Positions 6,495 to 9,591 of a DNA stretch of 9,591 nucleotides are shown one piece after another; within the stretch, counting starts at the first letter, position 1, and each line of letters opens with the position of its first letter. This DNA comes from UBA4716 sp036310525 (lineage in GTDB: Bacteria > Bacillota > Clostridia > UBA1381), in assembly GCA_036310525.1 (NCBI GenBank), contig JAXJRQ010000056.1:1-9591 (forward strand), read 5' to 3'. Under the pieces are notes generated by a model. That model saw only the letters and a list, made by a program, of their open reading frames with translations. It ran no database searches and was not told the origin of the DNA. The position numbers and the translations under genes are program-made.

Positions 6495-7559
6495 GTGAAA
6501 AAACTTTTATTTTTAATTGTATCAGCTATTCTCCTTTTGTCTTCCATGACCGTTCTGGCACAAAAGGAATATTATATGGAGGATGGCTTGATAGTATTTG
6601 AAAGTGCAACTGATGCAGTTATTTCATGTTATGATGAAGACGGCGCTATTGCATATTCAAACAAATTTACTCCGCAGGATGGGGTAATACGTGCAGATGT
6701 TCCCGAAAAGCTGTCGCAAATGAAAATGCGCTTATATGAGCTTGGGAAAGAGGTTGTTACTCTTGTAAAAGCGGAGAATACGGATGTTCCTGATGAAACA
6801 CCGGTAGTGGATGATAAAAAGTTCCCGTCGGTATATCCGAGTGAGGCAGAGGCAAACAGAGCATTTCTTGTCTGCAATGGTGTGAGCATGGTTGCCGATG
6901 AGGACGGAAACAATATGTATCGGCTTGAATGTTTTCAAAAGGGCAAGGAGGCAGTTGTCCTTGTTGGCACAGATATAAAAATTAATTCTGCGCCGCTTGC
7001 AAATTACAGTATTATGGGCATGGATGCAGGCGTTTTGAAAAAAGGTGATGTACTAAGAATTACAACCAACCTTGCAAAAACAAGAGTAAAGAGTATTGAC
7101 GTAATGCTAAGAGCTTTCTCTGATACAATTGCAACAGACGAAAACAACTATGGAGGAAGCTTCAGGGAGTTGTTTGCCTTTGATGGGAATGTAGGCGGTA
7201 TGTCGACGTGGAAAGCGGCAGAATACGGTAAAAGCAACAATAGCAAGTATCTGTACGCTTTCGGTATAGTGGTTGATAAGTCGCCAAGCCATATTTCGCT
7301 TATGGATAAAGATGGTGATACATCAAAAATAATGGATATAGACGTTGAAAAAGAAACTGTTGTTTATGAATGTGACGTTGAGGAAAAATATACTTTTTCA
7401 CCCACGTTGGTTGCAGGTATCACAAAAACCTTTGTGCGTTCATCGGAGCTGGATGGCGGAATAGTCGACTGGTCGCAGTACAAGGATTTTACATATGCAT
7501 TTGTAAGAATTATTGATTCGGTTGCAACAGATATTGTATATTATCATAATTTCAGATAA
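6495..7559 (+). CDS. Exported protein of unknown function
   Basis: A 354-residue protein I do not recognise. It begins at GTG 6495, with GGAGAGGA at 6481-6488, and opens with a classic signal peptide: two lysines, a hydrophobic core, and VLA-QK as the likely cleavage site after residue 22. The frame is open upstream to 6402, but that extension lies within the ATPase gene and would spoil the signal peptide. The mature part looks like beta-rich extracellular domains. There is an N-terminal region (23-95), a Pro/Asp linker (96-112) and a larger C-terminal region (113-354). There are only four cysteines in all (45, 127, 146, 293) and no SLH, LPxTG or catalytic motif that I can see. It starts 17 bases after the DUF815 gene, so the two are probably co-transcribed. 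A cell-surface or envelope role is inferred from the signal peptide and its neighbours. Confidence 0.8.
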   Translation: MKKLLFLIVSAILLLSSMTVLAQKEYYMEDGLIVFESATDAVISCYDEDGAIAYSNKFTPQDGVIRADVPEKLSQMKMRLYELGKEVVTLVKAENTDVPDETPVVDDKKFPSVYPSEAEANRAFLVCNGVSMVADEDGNNMYRLECFQKGKEAVVLVGTDIKINSAPLANYSIMGMDAGVLKKGDVLRITTNLAKTRVKSIDVMLRAFSDTIATDENNYGGSFRELFAFDGNVGGMSTWKAAEYGKSNNSKYLYAFGIVVDKSPSHISLMDKDGDTSKIMDIDVEKETVVYECDVEEKYTFSPTLVAGITKTFVRSSELDGGIVDWSQYKDFTYAFVRIIDSVATDIVYYHNFR

Positions 7560-7595
7560 ACATAGTGTTTTGGAAGATTGAAAGGAGTTATAAAT

Positions 7596-8603
7596 ATGAA
7601 TCACATACGAAAGATTGTTACAGCTGTCGTGGCGGCAGTGCTGATAATCGGAGCAATGAATACATATGCAAGCTCGGATATAACAATAAAAATGAACGGA
7701 CTTGCGGCGAAGACACCTGAAATAGTAAATTTTGCTGATAATGAGCCTGTTCAGCATAACAGCGTTACTCTTGCAGGTGCAAGAATTCTTGCTGAAGCTG
7801 CAGGGATGGATATTGAATGGAACCAGGCTTTACAGACAGCAAATATCAAAATTAAAGTAGATGCTGATTCTGATAAGCCGATTGAGGTTTATGCATCAAA
7901 GCTTATAGGTAAGGTGGATGGCTATGGTCTTGAGCTTATACCTGATTCAATTACTGTATCTTTAAAGCTTAATGAAAATACTGCAACTCTTCGATATAAT
8001 TTCCGTGACGTTGATAAAGATATAATTGCAATAGGTAAAGTAATAGAGCTTACAGGCAAGCCAATTCTTGTAGATGATAAAGCGCTTATGGTTCCCGTAA
8101 GAGGAGTAATGGAAATGTTCGGGCTTGATGTTATATGGGATCAGGATGATTTGTCCATGAAAATTTCCATACCTGATGATGAAAACATTATTCTTCCGAA
8201 TGGCTTGAAAATTATTGCAAATGCAAATGACGCTTATACTTCACCGTCAGGTACGGTCACAGAACAGGTTGTAAGCGAAAATTCACCTGTAAACACAGAC
8301 CCTGCACTTGGTAAATATCTCGGCAGATTTAAAATTACTCACTATGCTCCCGGTGCTGCAGATAACGGTATATGGGGTAACGCTACTGCATGGGCAGGCG
8401 ACATAGAACCGGGCAAAACAATTGCGGTTGACCCGAGGGTTATTCCAAAGCTCAGTTGGGTGTATATCGACGGCTACGGTTTCAGACGTGCTGAAGACTG
8501 CGGCGGCGGTGTAAAGGGTAACCACATTGATATGGCGGTTTCTTCGCATAGTGAAGCAATGCGTATGGGCGTGGTTTACAAAGATGTATATTTAGCTGAG
8601 TAA
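7596..8603 (+). CDS. Exported copper-amine-oxidase-N / 3D domain protein
   Basis: A 335-residue secreted protein. A signal peptide (1-25, cleavage near TYA-SSD) is followed by a copper-amine-oxidase N-terminal-like domain (about 30-195), a fold common in clostridial surface proteins and not evidence of oxidase activity. The segments PVQHNSVTLAGARILAEAAG and MVPVRGVMEMFG are typical of it. A linker of about 40 residues leads to a C-terminal 3D domain (about 243-335). Its three defining aspartates are D279 (IAVDP), D301 (AEDCGG) and D312 (HIDMA). 3D domains resemble the MltA lytic-transglycosylase catalytic core and occur in Gram-positive wall-lytic proteins, so peptidoglycan cleavage is the likely activity. 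AEDCGG replaces the more usual AEDTGG. AAAGGAG at 7581-7587 selects the ATG at 7596 over an upstream TTG at 7578. Confidence 0.88.
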   Translation: MNHIRKIVTAVVAAVLIIGAMNTYASSDITIKMNGLAAKTPEIVNFADNEPVQHNSVTLAGARILAEAAGMDIEWNQALQTANIKIKVDADSDKPIEVYASKLIGKVDGYGLELIPDSITVSLKLNENTATLRYNFRDVDKDIIAIGKVIELTGKPILVDDKALMVPVRGVMEMFGLDVIWDQDDLSMKISIPDDENIILPNGLKIIANANDAYTSPSGTVTEQVVSENSPVNTDPALGKYLGRFKITHYAPGAADNGIWGNATAWAGDIEPGKTIAVDPRVIPKLSWVYIDGYGFRRAEDCGGGVKGNHIDMAVSSHSEAMRMGVVYKDVYLAE

Positions 8604-8639
8604 TTGTTATTGATATAGTTAAAATGGGGTAAAATAAAT

Positions 8640-9350
8640 ATGTTAGGATTTATTTTTGCACACAGGCGCAAAATAGTAGCAGGCTCAATTGTGTTTATGG
8701 CACTTACGACAGGTCTTATTTTGACCGCTGTAAATATTGACAATGAGAAAAAAGAGCTTGCGGCACAGCCTACAGAGGTGCCGGAGGTTCTGGTTGCACA
8801 GAACGGTCAGGTTGTGGCGGTTAAGCGTGAGGATATGCCCGAAAAAACTGCTGAGCCTGAAAAAGAAAAGAATGTGCGACTTAAAGAATCCAAGGTGGAT
8901 GTGCGTGCTACTGATGTTCCGGTTGACGTTAAAACGGGAAAAATCAAGCGTCCGAAGTCCAAGTCGGAAACATGTACAATGATTGTCACATGTGCAGACA
9001 TTCTTTCCAATTCCGATAAGCTTAATCCGCAAAAAGCATCACTTATTCCGACCGATGGTATTTTGTACAAAGCGGATTATGCTGAGTTTAAAGAGGGCGA
9101 AACTGTGTTTGAGCTCTTTAAGCGTGAGCTTAAAAGTGCAAAAATGCATTTTGATTATGAAGACAGCCCAACGACAGGTGCATATGTGCGTGGAGTGGGG
9201 AATATATATACAGGTGACTGCGGTGAAAATTCCGGCTGGATGTATTATGTGAACGGTGAAATTCCGACCGTAGGTGCATCGCAGTATACTTTGCAGAGCG
9301 GCGATGTCGTGGAATGGGTATATATCTGTGACATGAACAGCTTATTTTGA
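8640..9350 (+). CDS. Membrane-anchored DUF4430 (transcobalamin-C-like) protein
   Basis: A 236-residue protein. A short basic N-terminus and one hydrophobic helix (about 12-31) act as an uncleaved signal anchor. A charged, proline-containing stalk (about 35-110) follows, and then an extracellular DUF4430 domain (about 140-232). Recognisable family features are EFKEGETVFELFKRE (149-163), GVGNIYTGDCGENSGWMYYVNG (185-206, read in parts) and the closing QSGDVVEWVY (219-228). DUF4430 is related to the C-terminal domain of eukaryotic transcobalamin and intrinsic factor. Surface corrinoid binding is therefore possible but unproven, since many DUF4430 proteins have no known ligand. Four cysteines (112, 118, 194, 230) might form disulphides. 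The start has only a weak GGGG (8626-8629) 10 bases upstream. It is the last gene before the palindromic repeats. Confidence 0.85.
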   Translation: MLGFIFAHRRKIVAGSIVFMALTTGLILTAVNIDNEKKELAAQPTEVPEVLVAQNGQVVAVKREDMPEKTAEPEKEKNVRLKESKVDVRATDVPVDVKTGKIKRPKSKSETCTMIVTCADILSNSDKLNPQKASLIPTDGILYKADYAEFKEGETVFELFKRELKSAKMHFDYEDSPTTGAYVRGVGNIYTGDCGENSGWMYYVNGEIPTVGASQYTLQSGDVVEWVYICDMNSLF

Positions 9351-9354
9351 ATGA

Positions 9355-9456
9355 CGACTGGTTAAATTTCCGCATCTCGCACGTTTGCGTTCCTTTGCGT
9401 ACAAGTGTACGTGGCAGTCGCTTAAACGCACAATCTGCGAAAATTTTCCTCAGTCG
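9355..9456. repeat. 102-base palindromic repeat, copy 1
   Basis: CGACTG (9355-9360) at the left end is the exact complement of CAGTCG (9451-9456) at the right end. The adjoining arms, TTAAATTTCCGCA and TGCGAAAATTTTCCT, continue as an imperfect inverted repeat. The interior (9378-9437) has its own CGTTT/AAACG pair (9382-9386 with 9424-9428) and a central GTAC-AAGT-GTAC (9399-9410), so the whole element can fold into one long hairpin. It begins 4 bases after the DUF4430 stop codon. No reading frame or T-run accompanies it. It could be a non-autonomous mobile element or a structured 3' element. Confidence 0.75.
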
Positions 9457-9487
9457 TGCAGGTTGGATATTCAAATTGTAATTTATG

Positions 9488-9589
9488 CGGCTGGTTAAAT
9501 TTCCGCATCTTACTACTCGGTGTCGCTCGGAGTACCTTCGTACACCGTCGTTCCACCGAGCAGCAACCTACGAAAATTTTCCTCAGCCG
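9488..9589. repeat. 102-base palindromic repeat, copy 2
   Basis: This is a direct repeat of copy 1 after a 31-base spacer. Twenty left-arm bases (9491-9510) and sixteen right-arm bases (9571-9586) are identical to copy 1. The 60-base interior is different in sequence. It folds on its own: CTCGGTG (9516-9522) pairs with CACCGAG (9554-9560), then CGG/CCG, then GTAC-CTTC-GTAC at 9532-9543. The outer stem is CGGCTG/CAGCCG, a compensatory change from copy 1. The repeat ends two bases before the window does, so more copies may follow. Confidence 0.75.
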
Positions 9590-9591
9590 AG

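Noticed and set aside
7578..7595. TTG start six codons before the 3D-domain gene start
   Set aside because: AAAGGAG at 7581-7587 lies downstream of this TTG and is properly spaced for ATG 7596.
9355..9591. CRISPR array
   Set aside because: Only two units are present, each a 102-base palindrome rather than a short repeat with spacers, and there are no cas genes.

Overview
The window looks like AT-rich chromosomal DNA from an uncultured Clostridia-type Firmicute, probably gut-associated. The evidence is strong AAAGGAG-type ribosome binding sites, sigma-A promoters with 17-nt spacers, a group II energy-coupling factor (ECF) vitamin transporter, a release factor 1 of clostridial type, and secreted proteins with copper-amine-oxidase-like, 3D and DUF4430 domains. 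I see no phage, plasmid, insertion-sequence, tRNA, rRNA or CRISPR features.

Left part (1-3690). Six codons of a leftward gene begin at base 18. A non-coding stretch follows that carries a small palindromic repeat (118-163) of a type I recall from gut Clostridia. Next comes a rightward two-gene ECF operon. It holds ecfT and, overlapping it by 28 bases, one 864-residue gene that joins two ABC ATPase domains and a membrane substrate-binding (S) component in a single polypeptide. The S domain resembles the CbrT-like family, so cobalamin or a related corrinoid is the best guess for the substrate. No cobalamin riboswitch was seen upstream.

Middle (3691-5328). A 265-base gap between the convergent ECF operon and prfA is unusually structured. 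It has a 16-bp inverted repeat with an extra half-site, a 15-base palindrome, a TTGATT-17-TATAAT promoter, and about 115 bases of predicted transcript with four hairpins, ending in a strong terminator. This looks like an independent small RNA gene. It may encode a 13-residue hydrophobic peptide whose ribosome binding site is buried in a hairpin. prfA (peptide chain release factor 1) runs leftward from its own TTGACA-17-TAAAAT promoter.

Right part (5329-9350). From an extended -10 promoter (TTGCAA-17-TATAAT), four rightward genes follow with gaps of 17, 36 and 36 bases. They are a DUF815 AAA ATPase, an exported protein I do not recognise, an exported copper-amine-oxidase-N/3D protein (likely cell-wall active), and a membrane-anchored DUF4430 protein. 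DUF4430 is a transcobalamin-C-terminal-like fold, which raises a possible functional link to the ECF transporter at the other end of the window.

Right end (9351-9591). Two tandem 102-base palindromic repeats share near-identical arms. They have unrelated 60-base interiors of exactly equal length, a conserved GTAC-N4-GTAC centre, and a compensatory base-pair change in the outer stem. They are the most striking non-coding structure in the window.
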